A DNA stretch of 64,000 nucleotides from assembly GCA_023101885.1 (NCBI GenBank), contig JALPQD010000295.1:1773939-1837938 (forward strand), read 5' to 3'. The notes below the pieces were generated by a model. That model searched no databases, was not told the DNA's origin, and saw nothing but the letters and a program-made list of their open reading frames with translations. Both the position numbers and the translations under genes were made by a program. The DNA is from Typhlomys cinereus (Eukaryota > Chordata > Mammalia > Rodentia > Platacanthomyidae). Positions 11,176-22,204 of the stretch are shown piece after piece. Within the stretch, counting starts at the first letter, position 1. Each line of letters starts with the position of its first letter.

Positions 11176-12070
11176 GGTGGCGGGGCCTACGGTTCACCGG
11201 GCCGCGGACGCGCTAAGCACACGTGTCTTACCGGCTCGGGGCGGAACAGGTGCCCGCGCCGCTCCGAGCGGCCGCAGCGGGGGCTCCCCGACGACACCCC
11301 GAGCCCGCCTCCCCCGCCGCCGCCGCCAGGGCCGCTTCATGCGGGGGGGGGGGGAGGTCGGCACGGGCGAAACGGAGACTCCGCCAACCGGCTCGGCGTC
11401 AGCCGGCGGGGACCCCGCGCTCATGCTAGGGCCCGGCCGCGGACGGGGCGGGGCGGGCGGCGGCGGCGGTGCAGTCAGTAGCGGTCAGTCCACGCGTGGG
11501 AGTCCGACGACCCCGCGGGGTCAGGGGTCCATAGCGCGGCCGCGCCTCCCGCGGGTCTCTCGCTCGCTCGTCGCTCGCTCGTCTCTCCGCGGTCGGGGCG
11601 ACCCGGGCCCCGGGAGAAGGTGGCGGGGGGAGCGGGCCGCGCTCGCTCGCTCTCTCGCTCGCTCGCGCGCGCGCGCCTCCTCCCGGCTTCCGGGCGACCG
11701 CCGTCGGCGTCCCCAGGCCCAGGCCCCCCCGAGCGCGCAAGGACCTCCGCGAGCGGCCCGCGGCCTAGGCCGAGGGCGCGCGGCCGGCGGAGGAGAGGCC
11801 CGGCGAGCGGCCGCCCCCCGCTCCGCCCCCCGCCGCCGCCGCCGACACAAAAAGCGGAGCGGGGCCGCCGCTAGGCCCGAGGCCCTTCCTCACCGCCCGG
11901 GGGGCTGCCGCGCGCCGGCCGGGGGGCGGCGGCCCGCCGGGGCCGCCCTGCGCTCGCTGTCGCCGGCCCCTGCGCGCTCGCCGCTGTCCCCCGCGGCTCC
12001 CGTCGCCGCTGGAGCCCCGCGCTGCCGACACGAAGCCCGGAAACGGCCGGGCGGCGGCGAGGGCTTCGTG
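11176..12070. promoter_or_regulatory. CpG island formed by the retrocopied RBBP6 leader
   Basis: About 0.9 kb of very GC-rich sequence with many CpG steps (runs of CGCTCGCTCGC, GCGCGCGC and GCCGCC near 11,640-11,680). The sequence around it is AT-rich. It corresponds to the 5' UTR side of the minus-strand retrocopy. Poly-T and poly-C tracts at 12,080-12,183 lie at its upstream end. Promoter activity is only a possibility. Confidence 0.6.
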
Positions 12071-12193
12071 GCTTCCCCTGGTTTTGTTTTTTTTTTTTGG
12101 TTTGGTTCGGTTCTTCTCGCTGCTGCTTTGGGTTTGTTGGTTTTTTTTTTTTTTTCTTTGCTTGTGCCCCCCCCCCCCCCCCCGCCGCTCTTC

Positions 12194-12208
12194 CCAATTT
12201 TATTTATT
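12194..12208. repeat. Right target-site duplication of the RBBP6 retrocopy
   Basis: CCAATTTTATTTATT, identical to 9,281-9,295. On the minus strand this is the 5' side of the insertion. Confidence 0.75.
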
Positions 12209-13370
12209 GATTGATGTGTTTTTTATGTTTTTATTCTATGACAACCTTGTACACATGTACAATGAATTGTGGTCCTAGCTATCCTCTCTTCCAACCCCTT
12301 GCTCTTGGACATCCCCTAGTATGTCCACTGCCCATCTTTATGTCCTTTTTCTTAAAGCTGGCCGATAATATAAAACAACATATCAGCAATAGAGAACATT
12401 GCTTAGGATGCACCCGTTCTCAAGACTGAGCTCACAGCAGCTGTCCATGTCCTGTGAGACTGATTGTAAGCACACAGAGCCAGGCTTCCACACCAGGAGC
12501 CTATGAAGCCCTGGTCCAGGGAGGTCAACATGTAAGCACAGGGGTTCTAATTCATAGGAGACACCCATGTGTGAGGCACATGGGTGAACACAAGCCCAGG
12601 GAGGCTGTCCTTTGTTGAACCCACTTGGTGTCCTCAGGGGGCCATGAATTGTGAGCATGAAGAAATGGACCAGAAGGGTTTCTCAGGCACTGTGTGATGT
12701 CAGGCTACCAGTCAATCAAATGTTCCCAAGTGTCCTGAGTGTAGACATGGCGTGACTGACTCATCTCTGTGCCCTGTGACACAGCAGCTGCATGCGCCAG
12801 CCTTAACCTCTCTGCTTCTCAGTTTTCTCATCTCCACACTTGGGTGGGTCCTAGGAGCTGCTACCCACAGGACAGTTTCCGAACATGGAGATGCACTACA
12901 CATAGAAGCATCCAGAACACAGGAAGTCGAGACCCAACAACGCAGAACACAAAGCTTAAAGCTCAAGGGGAAATTACTTCAGGTACCCTGAGGAGGGAGG
13001 AAAATAGGAGAAGGGAGACTCTGTAAAGGAACCCTAAAGATTCATAGAGGTAGAGGTGATGAAGAGACATTCCTGTTTGTTCACTTGAACCTGGGCCCTG
13101 TACACTCCAAGGCAGGTGCTCTACAAGGAGCCCCACATACACACCTTGCATGTATTCCTTCACGTATGTATTCCTTCACTCACTCATGCAGTAAATATTT
13201 ACAATAAGTGGGTCCATGGGCAGGACAGACACCACTCCTGCCCAGAGGGACCCACAGCCCCTTTGATCTTCATAGGGACACTTAGTTCCCTCTGATACAC
13301 ACACACCACACCACACACACACACACACCCACACACAACACACACGAAAGCAAATAATAAATCAGCTGAC
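12209..13370. other. No gene recognised
   Basis: Unique-looking DNA containing TTGATTGATG steps and, near 13,300-13,345, a (CA)n tract. Open frames are short, overlap each other and show no known motif. Confidence 0.5.
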
Positions 13371-13373
13371 AGG

Positions 13374-13560
13374 GGTTGGAGAAATGGCTCAGTTGGCCGA
13401 AGGCCGGCTGCACATCTTGAAGACCTGGGGTCAAGTCCACAGCCTGGGTGTCAAAAGGTAGGTGCCCCTGCAACCCTAGTGACAGGGAGACAGACAGAAA
13501 CCTCCAGTCAGACTAGTACCTGCAGATTCAGCACAAACCCTGTCTCAGAGCACAAGCTGA
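13374..13560 (+). mobile_element. Old tRNA-derived SINE
   Basis: GGTTGGAGAAATGGCTCAGT, GGGGTCAAGTCCACAGCC and a CACACACATGCATG end indicate a diverged ID/B2-like element. It lacks the Geo-type right half. Confidence 0.5.
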
Positions 13561-13629
13561 AGAGCAACCAGAGTAGACCACAGCTTCTGCCCTCCACACA
13601 CATGCATGTATGTGCATTCCCTTCTGTCA

Positions 13630-13985
13630 TGACTGAAAAGTGTGTATCCCCCACAGGTTCATGTGTTTATTTTTTATTTGGGAAGGTCATGGCACCTATG
13701 GGAGGTGGAGCCTTGCTGGAGGAAGGCAGTCATGGGGGTGGGACTTGAGGTTAGCTGGCCCTGCCCTGCTGGAGTGAGTGAGTCTCCCCTTGGGCTTGCA
13801 GCAGCTCTGGGCCTCTATGATAGCTGTGACTTATCCCACCATCAGCTGCCTCCAGCCTTGCCTTCCCCCAGGACAGACAGTGTCTCACTCTAGAATCATG
13901 AGCTGAAGAAATCTGCCTCTCTCCCTTGAGTTGCTCTGGACTTTGACTGCCTCACAGCAGCACAGAGAGTAACCAGCACATGCTC
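13630..13985 (+). repeat. Old rodent interspersed repeat (RMER-like)
   Basis: Contains TTATTTGGGAAGGTCATGGC, AATCATGAGCTGAAGAAATC and ends CACAGCAGCACAGAGAGTAA. The AGCTGAAGAAATCT phrase is shared with 6,300-6,330. The GGGAAGGTCA phrase is shared with 51,480 and 52,550, suggesting related families. No coding content was seen. Confidence 0.4.
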
Positions 13986-14558
13986 ACACATCACTACCAC
14001 ACACTACACAAATGCATACCTACATTCATTCTATACCACATGGCTTGGTGGTGTGAGCCTGAGGTCAGTCTGAGCTTCCAGGCGAGATCCTATCTCCAAA
14101 AACTTTAAAACAACTGACCAGTCATGACCACTGAGATGTCACATAACCATGCCAGACTGCAGGCACCCTGCGGGGGGCATCGGGCTCAGTGCTCCAGGCT
14201 CCTTCATCCCTCCATGCTTCCACAGGAGGTGACACCATCCTCAGCAGAGACCACCCAAGGGGTCCTAAAATGGAATGGTTTGGGGAACAAGACATTTCAC
14301 CAGCAGCAAGTCAAGTTCATGTCTTCCAGGGTCTCAGGTTCTTGTTCCATGCAGATCAGACCTGGTGTAGTCAGAATATGAAGAAGGAACAATCCAACTG
14401 AAACAGTTTCCCAAGCCCTTGCTAGGGGCCCTAGCTGCACTCAGGCATGGTTTGTGCATCCGAGGGGAGGTGTTCTCTAGCTCAGATTGGTGTCACCATT
14501 TTTGTGACAGGGACCATTGAAAACACAAAATAAATAAATAAAAATAAAAGAATACCTA

Positions 14559-14560
<2 letters not shown>
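13986..14560. other. No gene recognised
   Basis: Short CA-rich stretch near 13,985-14,040 and unique-looking sequence. Nothing supportable was found. Confidence 0.5.

Positions 14561-14562
<2 letters not shown>

Positions 14563-14600
<38 letters not shown>
14563..14600 (+). repeat. (GA)n microsatellite
   Basis: About 38 bp of pure GA repeat. Confidence 0.9.
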
Positions 14601-14602
<2 letters not shown>

Positions 14603-14779
14603 AGAGACACCTCCAAGCATGCTCTCTGGATGCCTTAATACCAGAATAAAAGAGCTTCTATTAGCAGTTTTAAATAAAACAATAAAATATTTTTTCTTAG
14701 GCATGGAGCAGAGCAGTCAGGCTGGAGGGTTCCCTACAAGCCCCCCACCAACATTCTGGAATATCCTAAGAAAACAGAC

Positions 14780-15165
14780 AAGAAACTTATCGAACAGATA
14801 CGATCACCAATTCCAGACACTTGTCCCAGACTTCTGCTTGCTGTTTACTATGAAAGGATATGGATTCCTCATCTGTAAAAGACAGCTGAATCCTACAGCA
14901 CCCACCCCACACACAAACTACCCAATCAGACATGAACAGATCAAAAGCCCCACACAGATTTAAAGCAACAAAAAACAACCAAAGACAAGCCACGTTTTAA
15001 AACCTGCCTAACTCTATCAGCACCCCTGACCTGGCTCGCTGTCCATGCTCCCTTGCCCCTTGTGGGCTTCCCCAGTGTCCACAGTTCCTCTCTTTTTCTC
15101 ACCCTCAATAACTCTTGCTTTCATCCTTTCCACGTGTTCTGGTCTCAGTCTTCAACTCCAGAGTA
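14780..15165 (+). mobile_element. LTR-like element
   Basis: The stretch from ACTTATCGAACAGATACGAT through CCAATCAGACATGAACAGAT to CCCTCAATAACTCTTGCTTT follows the same order of phrases as the LTR-like elements at 20 and 23.7 kb (CCAATCAGA, then a C-rich stretch, then an ATAA-containing end). It is diverged. Confidence 0.35.
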
Positions 15166-15867
15166 CAAGAACCTGGGAAGAAATCCTGTTTCGTCAGTAT
15201 GGATCCAGTTCCTATCCCTGTCCCCTCTATTCATCCTGGGCCAGGGTTAGTGTGAGTGTCTGGCTGTGGCTCTCCTAGTGGGATGTGAAGTGCCAGGTTG
15301 GATCCTTAACAATGCCCACACCAGGGTGCCCCATCCAGGGGCCCAGGAGAGAGAGGGGACTTTACACCTTGGATGGCTGAGAGTTTGTGGGTCTCCTCTA
15401 CCTCGAATTGGAGCCACATACAGTGTGTCCTGAGGGCACACTCTCCTCCCCTCTCCTCTCCTTTTCCCCCCCTTGCCTACGATCTTGGTGGGTGTCAACC
15501 TTCAAAAGTAGGTGAGCCAATATTTATAATCAATTTCTCTCTCTCTCTCACACACACACAGATGCATATGTGTATATCATATAAATAAGTTATATGTCTC
15601 ATGAATTCTGTTTATACAGTATAGAACACATGCATGACTATATAAAGTTCTGATTCACTCATGTGCACACACGCACATACATGTCTTATTTCTCAGGCAG
15701 ACATATACTCAGACACATATACAGCAAGGCTCCACAGCAAGAAATGGAAATCTCACTCAACACTTTGGACATATATGAGAGAGGGTCTCCCATTTTATCT
15801 GGTTTAGTCCTTGTCTCCTGTCTCCCCCCACAATCCCTGTCCTATATGAAGAGGTTGGATGGCTGAG

Positions 15868-15880
15868 AACCTGTCTCCTT
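15868..15880. repeat. Left target-site duplication of the L1 insertion
   Basis: AACCTGTCTCCTT is repeated exactly at 18,939-18,951. Confidence 0.9.
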
Positions 15881-16882
15881 TTTTTTTTTTTTTATTTCAG
15901 CTCATACAAACTTATTAGGTACACCAGTTCCATCCCTCCCTCCTCCTCCCCCCGTACCCCCTGCTCCTCCTCCCCAACCCTCTCCCTCCCCATCCCCCAG
16001 TGCCTCCCACCTCAATTCCCAGAGAGTCCTTTCTTGTGCATGTCTGATTTTCCTCTGGGCCCTCCTCTCCGATGACGTACAAGGACCCAGTGGCCTTTCC
16101 CGAACCCTTTCCCGTGTTCCCCTTAGGTATAGGAACACTGCTGTGGCTGCCAATCCTTTGCCTCCAAGGATCTTGGTGCCTTTAGCAGATGCTAGACTTT
16201 GTGAGGTCAACAGTGTGTTGGACAATGCGCAGGCATGCAAAGTCCAATTATGATTGCTTCAGCCCTAACTAGTATAGAGTATCTTACATATCATTGCTCC
16301 TCCCATCCTTATGCTCTTACACTCTTACCGCCCCCTCTTCCGCAAATTTCCCTGAGCTTCAAGATGGGGAGAGACTAAGCTGGCCTAGTTCTAGGTGGTT
16401 GATATAGAGTCTCTGAAGTTCTGGATTGTGGTTTGTTGATTTTCTTTAGCAGTTTTGCTGCTCCTGCAATGCCCTTCACTCCATCCTGGTGGGCATTGCA
16501 TGTTACCCCCTGGCCAGAGACAAAAAGCTGTTAGAGTCTTGTGATAAAAAAAAAAATTCAAAGGTAGATGTAATAAAAGTGGGAAACCACAGTGAGGGAG
16601 GGGTCTATCACCCATTTGCAAAATTGTTACTTTTTATCTGCCAGACTATATGCCCTCCTCTTCTGGTGAGATCACTCCCCCTCAGTAGTAAATGATCAGG
16701 AACAAAAGTCTGTGAACTTAATCAGATGTCTCATTACTTATTTGGGTCCTTGGTGGAGGCTTATTTTCCCTGCTGTAACATGGTCCCTTCTCTCCTTCTT
16801 TCTGGTGTGGCCCTCCTACCCCATCCCTCCTGTTCATAATCCGTGGAATTACTGTCTCTAGGTGGGCTGGGTGGGTTTGGTA

Positions 16883-18812
16883 CTAGGAGCCACCTATTAG
16901 GGAGTACATACAGCGCTTAATTTTCTGGGTCTGGGATACTTCACTTAATATAATTGTTTCTAATGACATCCATTTCCTGGCAAATTCCAGTAATTCATCA
17001 TTTTTGATGGCTAAGTAGTACTCCATTGTATAGATGTACCACAGTTTCCTTATCCACTCGTCAACTGTTGGACATTTGGGCTGATTCCATGACTTTGCTA
17101 TTGTAAACAGTGCTGCTATGAACATGGTCGTGCTTGTGCTATCGAGGTGAACCTCTGCTGTATGGGGGGTTATTCCCAAAAGTGGAATAGCAGGGTCATA
17201 TGGCATTTCAATCTTTAATTTCTTTAAGAATCTCCATACGGCTCGCCAGAGTGGCTGTATGAGCCTGCATTCCCACCAGCAATGTAGGAGAGTTCCCCTC
17301 TCTCCACATCCTCTCCAGCATTTGTCGTTGTTAGTATTGTGGATTTTTGCCATCCTGACCGGGGTGAGATGATATCTCAGGGAAGTTTTGATTTGCATTT
17401 CCCTGATGGCTAAGGAAGTGGAGCATTTTTTAAGATATTTGTTAGATATTTTAATTTCATCCCTGGTAAAGTTTCTTTTAAGTTCCAGGGCCCATTTTTT
17501 AATTGGGCCATTGGTTTTTTTGGTGTTTAGTTTTCTAAGTTCTTTGTGCACTCTGGACAATAGAGCTCTATCAGATATGTGGTTAGTGAAGATTTTCTCC
17601 CATTCTGTGGGTTGCCTTTGAGCTCGCGTTACAATCTCTTTATCTGAACAGAAGCTCTTTAATTTCACAAGATCCCAACTGTTGAGAGTTGGTAGCAGTG
17701 ACTGTGCCATTGGATGTCTGTTTAGGAACTGTTGGCCTAGCCCAATCAGCTCGAGGGACTTCCCTATCCTTTCAACTATGGTTTTTATAGTCTCTGGCCT
17801 GATATCGAGGTCCTTGATCCATTTGGAATTAAGTCTTGTACATGGTGACAAGTACGGGTCCAGCTTTAATCTTCTGCCTGTGGAGATCCAGTTTTGCCAG
17901 CACCATTTGTTGAAGATGCTGTTCTTTTTCCATTGGATTCTTTGGGCCCCTTTGTCAAAGACCAAATGGCTGTATTTTTGTGGGCTTATATCTGGGTCTT
18001 CAATCCTTATCCATTGATCTGTGTGTCTATTTTGGAGCCAGTACCAGGCTGTCTTTACAACTATGGATTTGTAGTATAGACTAAGGTTTGGTATGGTTAT
18101 ACCTCCAGCTGTGTTTTTGTTACTCAGGATTGTTTTTGCTATCCTGGGTCTTTTGTGCCTCCATATGAACTTTGAGATTGTTTGGTCAACTTCTTTGAAG
18201 AATTGCTTTGGGATTTTGATTGGTATAGCATTGAATCTGTATATTGCCTTTGGTATGATGGTCATTTTCACGATGTTGATTCTGCCAATCCAGGAACAAG
18301 GGAGGTCTTTCCACCTTCTGGTGCCTTCTGCTATTTCTTTCTTTAGGGTTTTAAAGTTTTCATTGTAAAGGTCTTTTACCTCCTTAGTTAGGTTTATACC
18401 AAGGTATTTCATTTTTTTAGGGGCTATAATAAATGGTATTGTTTCTCTCAAGGCTTTTTCACTTCTTTCATTCTGGGCATATAGGAAGGCCTCTGATTTT
18501 TGCACATTTATTTTGTATCCTGCTACCCTGCTGAACTTCTCAATTAGTTCCAGAAGCTTCCTGGTGGAGTTTTTGGGATCACTCAGGTATAAGATCATGT
18601 CATCTGCAAATAGGCATAGCTTGACTTCTTCCTTGCCGATTTGAATCCCTCTTATGTCCCTTTCTTGTCTTATGGCTTCAGCTAACACTTCAAGTACAAT
18701 ATTGAATAAAAGTGGTGAGAGTGGACAGCCTTGTCTAGTTCCTGATCGAAGTGGGAATGCTTCCAATTGTTCCCCATTGAGCATAATCCTTGCTTTGGAC
18801 GTGTTGTATACA
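16883..18812 (-). pseudogene. L1 ORF2 C-terminal part (RT core to C-terminal Cys region)
   Basis: About 640 codons are open. They include the reverse transcriptase block with SGTRQGCPLSP and the catalytic LFADDM motif, the RRWKDLPCSWIGRINIVKM segment, the C-terminal Cys-rich [18 protein letters not shown], and the MWYIYTMEYY-like end (here LWYIYTMEYYLAIK), then a stop at 16,883. The frame carries no stop or frameshift, so the insertion is young or well preserved. It cannot move by itself because the endonuclease and the front of RT are missing. Confidence 0.93.
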
Positions 18813-18814
18813 AA

Positions 18815-18938
18815 GTCCAAGACCACATGATACTCTCGATAGATGCAGAAAAAGCTTTTGACAAGATCCAACAGCCTTTTATGATCAAAACGCTAGAGAC
18901 AGTAGGAATGGAAGGAACCTTTATCAATATAATAAGAA
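18815..18938 (+). mobile_element. Inverted 5' segment of the same L1 (RT front)
   Basis: On the plus strand this reads [13 protein letters not shown]...FINIIR, the RT stretch that in L1 lies immediately upstream of the part retained on the minus strand. Its opposite orientation marks the twin-priming junction. Confidence 0.9.
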
Positions 18939-18951
18939 AACCTGTCTCCTT
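18939..18951. repeat. Right target-site duplication of the L1 insertion
   Basis: AACCTGTCTCCTT, identical to 15,868-15,880. Confidence 0.9.
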
Positions 18952-19009
18952 ATACTCTGCTCTGCTTGACTCAGATATTCGACTGTTGGTCCTTGAGGAT
19001 ATTCGCTTT

Positions 19010-19019
19010 GGTCTGTCTG

Positions 19020-19062
<43 letters not shown>

Positions 19063-19063
19063 G
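19010..19063 (+). repeat. (TCTA)n/(TCTG)n microsatellite
   Basis: A few TCTG units followed by about eleven TCTA units. Confidence 0.95.
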
Positions 19064-19089
19064 ACAGCAGACAGAAAATGCATGTTCTT

Positions 19090-19240
19090 GCCACCATAGC
19101 ATGCCTGTGTGGAGTCCGAGGACAACCTTCAGAAGTCAGTTTTTTCCTTCCACCAGGTGGGCTTCTGGCAACTGAACTCTGACCACCAGGGTTTCAAGCA
19201 GGCACATTACAGTGGAGCTATCTTGCTGACTCTGCTAAAA
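19090..19240 (-). mobile_element. B4-like SINE fragment
   Basis: GAGGACAACCTTCAGAAGTC, TCTGGCAACTGAACTCTGAC and CAGTGGAGCTATCTTGCTGA are phrases of old rodent B4-type repeats read in reverse. A related stretch lies at 29,455-29,540. Confidence 0.45.
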
Positions 19241-19634
19241 AGAACAAAACCAGAAAGAAATCGACTTGATAGCTGTTGTTCCTTGAAGAACTGAAACAGC
19301 TTGTGGCTGTGAGACCCTGTCACTGTGTAGACATGGGCCCCTGGGCCACAAGACAGGGCATCAGTCAACAAGGGTCAGTGGACCTGCCCCAATGGGCCAT
19401 GGAGGGAGACCCCTGCCTTCACCATCATATGTGGGGTGCACAATGTGACTTGGATGAAATCATAATTCTGAGATGGAAATTGAAGGGAGGGGTTGCCCTC
19501 TAAGAAGGGGTGGTTGAGATATACTGCATATGGTGTTTATACATTGGAAGATCTGTATCTAAGTTTTCCTAAGGACCTGGGGTGGATTCAATCCTTGCAC
19601 CAAGTCATAAATAGTTTTAGAGCTTAGAAGGAGC

Positions 19635-19915
19635 ATGTGTGTGTGTGTGTGTTTCATATACAGATATTTGTAGAGACTGGAGGTCAACATCTTGCTCAAT
19701 CACTCTCCTCCTTGTTTTTCTAGCAGGGGTCTCCTGCTGGACCTGGGGCTCGGGGTCTGTCCCACAAGCCCATCCATCTGCTCGTCTCTGCCTCTCCAGT
19801 TCTGGGCATCTGCACATGTGCCCAGTCACTTGGCTTTTTTCCTTGTATGCTCGGAATTGAACTCAGATCTTATGCTTGCCCAGCAACACTTTACACACTG
19901 AGCCATCTCCCCAGA
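19635..19915 (-). mobile_element. B4/RSINE-like SINE
   Basis: Starts with (GT)n, then GGAGGTCAACATCTTGCTCA, and ends GGAATTGAACTCAGATCTTA ... CTGAGCCATCTCCCCAG. This reads as the reverse complement of an old composite tRNA/B1-type rodent SINE. Confidence 0.55.
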
Positions 19916-19984
19916 CACAAAATGGTTTGGCTTACTACAGTGCTGGAAGTGTTTGGCAAGTGAGTTTGATAAGGATTGAAAAGA

Positions 19985-20569
19985 GCTTGAAGGGCACTCT
20001 GGCATAGTGACTAATTCTACACAGGTTTAGAGCAGACATGCTGGGATGGTCTGCGAAGGTCTTTGAAATTCCAGAACATCATCCCCTGCTTTTGAGATCA
20101 CCCTAAGGAATACCCCCTGCTGAGGAACCTACTCCAATCCTCCTCAGAGAGAAGATAGCCAAAGTCCCCATGAAAGGATATGGAGATGAGCTCTCCATAT
20201 CCAACAAGCTAAACCCACCAAAGAAACAACTTGATCTCCAGCCCCACCAAAAGATCAACTGATTGGGCCCCAAGGTGGATAGACCAATGATATGTACATG
20301 ATCAAAAAAGCTCCAATCATGGGTTGGAGTGATGGGTCAGGGCTTAATACTCTGTCTCCCAAGCAGTAGGTCCTGAGATCGGATCCCAGGTCCCATGTGA
20401 AAATGCCTGGTAGAAATGGCAGCCTGTGTCTCCCGCTCTTGTGTGTGGAGCCTGGGAAATCCCAGACCAAAAAAAAAACAAAACAAAAAAACAAAAAGGA
20501 GGCACAAACGATCTAGATGACTCCCAAAGTCACACTTGGTATTCAACAGAAACACATAGTGCCCTCTGA

Positions 20570-20615
<46 letters not shown>

Positions 20616-20765
20616 AATAAATAAAATAAAAAAAATATGTACACAACTATACCTGACCCTGCCAGTCATTAGAGGGCGCCCTCACCCCTCATCGTACTCC
20701 ATATATGAAGGCCACTGGTTCCTTCCCTCATCTAATAAACTCTACCTTACTCCTCTACAAAGGTT
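19985..20765 (+). mobile_element. LTR-like element interrupted by a SINE
   Basis: Phrases GACATGCTGGGATGGTCTGC, CTGAGGAACC..., GATCAACTGATTGGGCCCCA and TCATCTAATAAACTCTACCT occur in the same order as at 21.4-21.9 and 23.4-24.0 kb. The SINE at 20,324-20,636 splits it. Confidence 0.45.
20324..20636 (+). mobile_element. Dimeric SINE (IDL-Geo-like) inserted in an LTR
   Basis: GGGTTGGAGTGATGGGTCAG head, GGAGCCTGGGAAATCCCAGA right half, an internal A-rich expansion at 20,469-20,497, and a (CA)n tail of about 40 bp followed by AAATAAATAAAATAAA. Confidence 0.8.
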
Positions 20766-20799
20766 CTGGTTTTAGTCTTTGATTACAAACACAAGAACT

Positions 20800-21185
20800 A
20801 AGTCTGAGAAATTGCTTGCAGGCAATGAAAATGCCCACTTCCCTCCAGTTCTCAAGAATTCCCCTGTGGAATGCCATTCTGCCAGAGGACCTGCAAGAAG
20901 CCTGCATGCTGATAAGAATGTAAAACACTGCCTGCTGCACTGTTTTGCTGCTGTCCACAAGTCAACTGGTGGATCTGCACCCAAGGAGGGTCTTGCAACC
21001 TCCTTTGTCCCTTGTCTATAAAAACTGTGTGGAGACCTAATTCTGGACTGCACACACATCACCCTGCCCGTGTGTGCAATCCCTGGTACCAGTCTCTCCC
21101 TCTCTCTCAGAAAGCTCTCAGTCATTTATTTTTAACCTTTGGTCTATGGTGAATCTCTGGATAACCCCCAAATCCCTAACAACAC
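20800..21185 (+). mobile_element. Possible LTR (ERV2-like)
   Basis: Contains a TATA-like GTCTATAAAAACTGTG at about 21,014 and a pyrimidine-rich CTCTCCCTCTCTCTCAG stretch, and ends near ATCCCTAACAACA. The layout resembles a U3-R-U5 block. No partner LTR was found. Confidence 0.35.
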
Positions 21186-21389
21186 CACATGGTGATAGGC
21201 ATGGGCACATAGGCCAGGGGTCCCAGCTACTGTCTCTGCTGCTGTGACCTTACCCAACTCCATGCCCCTACACAGATTAAATGTCTCAAATAACACTCAA
21301 ATTATGGCATGGACAAAGTGGGCCACTTTGATTACATGCAGTGCTATTCCAAGAGTCAGATTAAAGTGAGTAGGAAATGGGGGGGAGGT

Positions 21390-21940
21390 GTAGACACAAT
21401 CTGGGGTCTGAACTGTGTCACCCGGAATCTGTGTGTTGATCTCCTGCCCTCCAGTGAGAATATCTGGAGGCTGCACAATGGCACTTTGCTGGTGAGAGAG
21501 GGATAATGTTGCTGGGTAGTTTAGACAGACTGGAAAGACCATGTTGGGAAGGTCTTTGATCACCATCCCCCATGCTAGGATTATCCTGAAGGAGTGTCCT
21601 GCCTGTCATGAGGAACTGGTTTTAATCTGAAAGAGTGTGTAGGTGAGCTCTTCCTTGCAGATAAGTTCCTCAATCATGAGCAGATCATGAGGTCCCCTAC
21701 AAGATCATCCTGGCTGAGCCCAATATGAACAGACTAGTGAGATGTAGGGGACCAACAGCTCCAATCAGGGTTGCAGAAACTGGAGCTGACCAGTGAGGAA
21801 AAGCCACTTTTGCCAGGTCTGCCTCACTTCATAAATACCCCTGATCTATCTCTGGCTTCCTTGTCCCTCATGGATTCCATATCCGTGAACTCCCTTCTCA
21901 CCTCTTAAAAAAATCTGCCTTAATCCTCTATGGTTGTTCT
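21390..21940 (+). mobile_element. LTR-like element
   Basis: Shares GGACCAACAGCTCCAATCAG, CCAGTGAGGAAAAGCCACTT, CTCATGGATTCCATATCCGT and AAAATCTGCCTTAATCCTCT with the other members of the 20-24 kb cluster. The AATAAA seen in relatives reads AAAAAA here. Confidence 0.45.
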
Positions 21941-21974
21941 ATTTTTCTTTTATTAAGAAATATATCATTTAAAT

Positions 21975-22170
21975 ATTTTATTTATTTTGTGTGTCTGTGT
22001 GTCAGAGGGGACTGTCACCCAGGGTGTCTCAGGGAATCATCATGGATTGCTTTACTTCCTTCTTGCTTCAATCTGGGATTTCTCAGGTTCTGCCCACCAG
22101 GGTTTGTAACCTTTCTGTTTGGCTTGCTTTATGTGGGATATGGGATCTGACCTCAGGACCTTCTGCTTCT
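21975..22170 (-). mobile_element. Dimeric SINE fragment, minus strand
   Basis: TCAGAGGGGACTGTCACCCA, GGATTGCTTTACTTCCTTCT, AATCTGGGATTTCTCAGGTT and GATCTGACCTCAGGACCTTC are the reverse complement of the Geo half and part of the tRNA-like half; the tRNA-like head is cut off. Confidence 0.7.
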
Positions 22171-22204
22171 ATCTTCAACTTCTGAATACAAGAAACTGGA
22201 CATA

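Larger units (their letters stand above)
9296..12193 (-). pseudogene. RBBP6: Retrocopy of the short (DWNN-only) RBBP6 mRNA
   Basis: Read on the minus strand, this 2.9-kb block has a GC-rich leader (12,193-11,176), an ATG at 11,175 with a CCACC Kozak context, an intronless DWNN-domain coding region, and a 1.5-kb 3' UTR. The 3' UTR ends with AATAAA (complement of 9,322-9,327) and an A-rich tail. Flanking CCAATTTTATTTATT duplications and the absence of introns show a processed copy. RBBP6 is a ubiquitin ligase and mRNA 3'-processing factor; its short isoform is essentially the ubiquitin-like DWNN domain. The copied transcript is therefore the alternatively terminated short mRNA, not the full-length one. 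Whether it is transcribed cannot be told from sequence. Confidence 0.85.
15881..18938 (-). mobile_element. 5'-inverted, 5'-truncated L1 insertion
   Basis: A T-run at 15,881-15,893 is the reverse complement of the poly(A) tail. It is followed by L1 3' UTR (to 16,882), the C-terminal part of ORF2 (16,883 to about 18,812), and then about 120 bp of upstream ORF2 sequence in the opposite orientation (about 18,815-18,938). The insertion is bracketed by 13-bp duplications AACCTGTCTCCTT. The inversion of the 5' end is the known twin-priming outcome of L1 reverse transcription. ORF1, the endonuclease and the first part of RT are absent. Confidence 0.92.

Noticed and set aside
9296..12193. The authentic RBBP6 gene
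   Set aside because: No introns in the DWNN region, an A-rich tail and flanking target duplications show a retrocopy.
11174..12214. 346-codon plus-strand open frame, Arg/Ala/Gly/Pro-rich
   Set aside because: It is the antisense of the GC-rich RBBP6 leader; composition alone keeps it open, and it runs into poly-T/poly-C tracts.
17388..18368. Plus-strand frames of 60-110 codons
   Set aside because: Antisense shadows of L1 ORF2.
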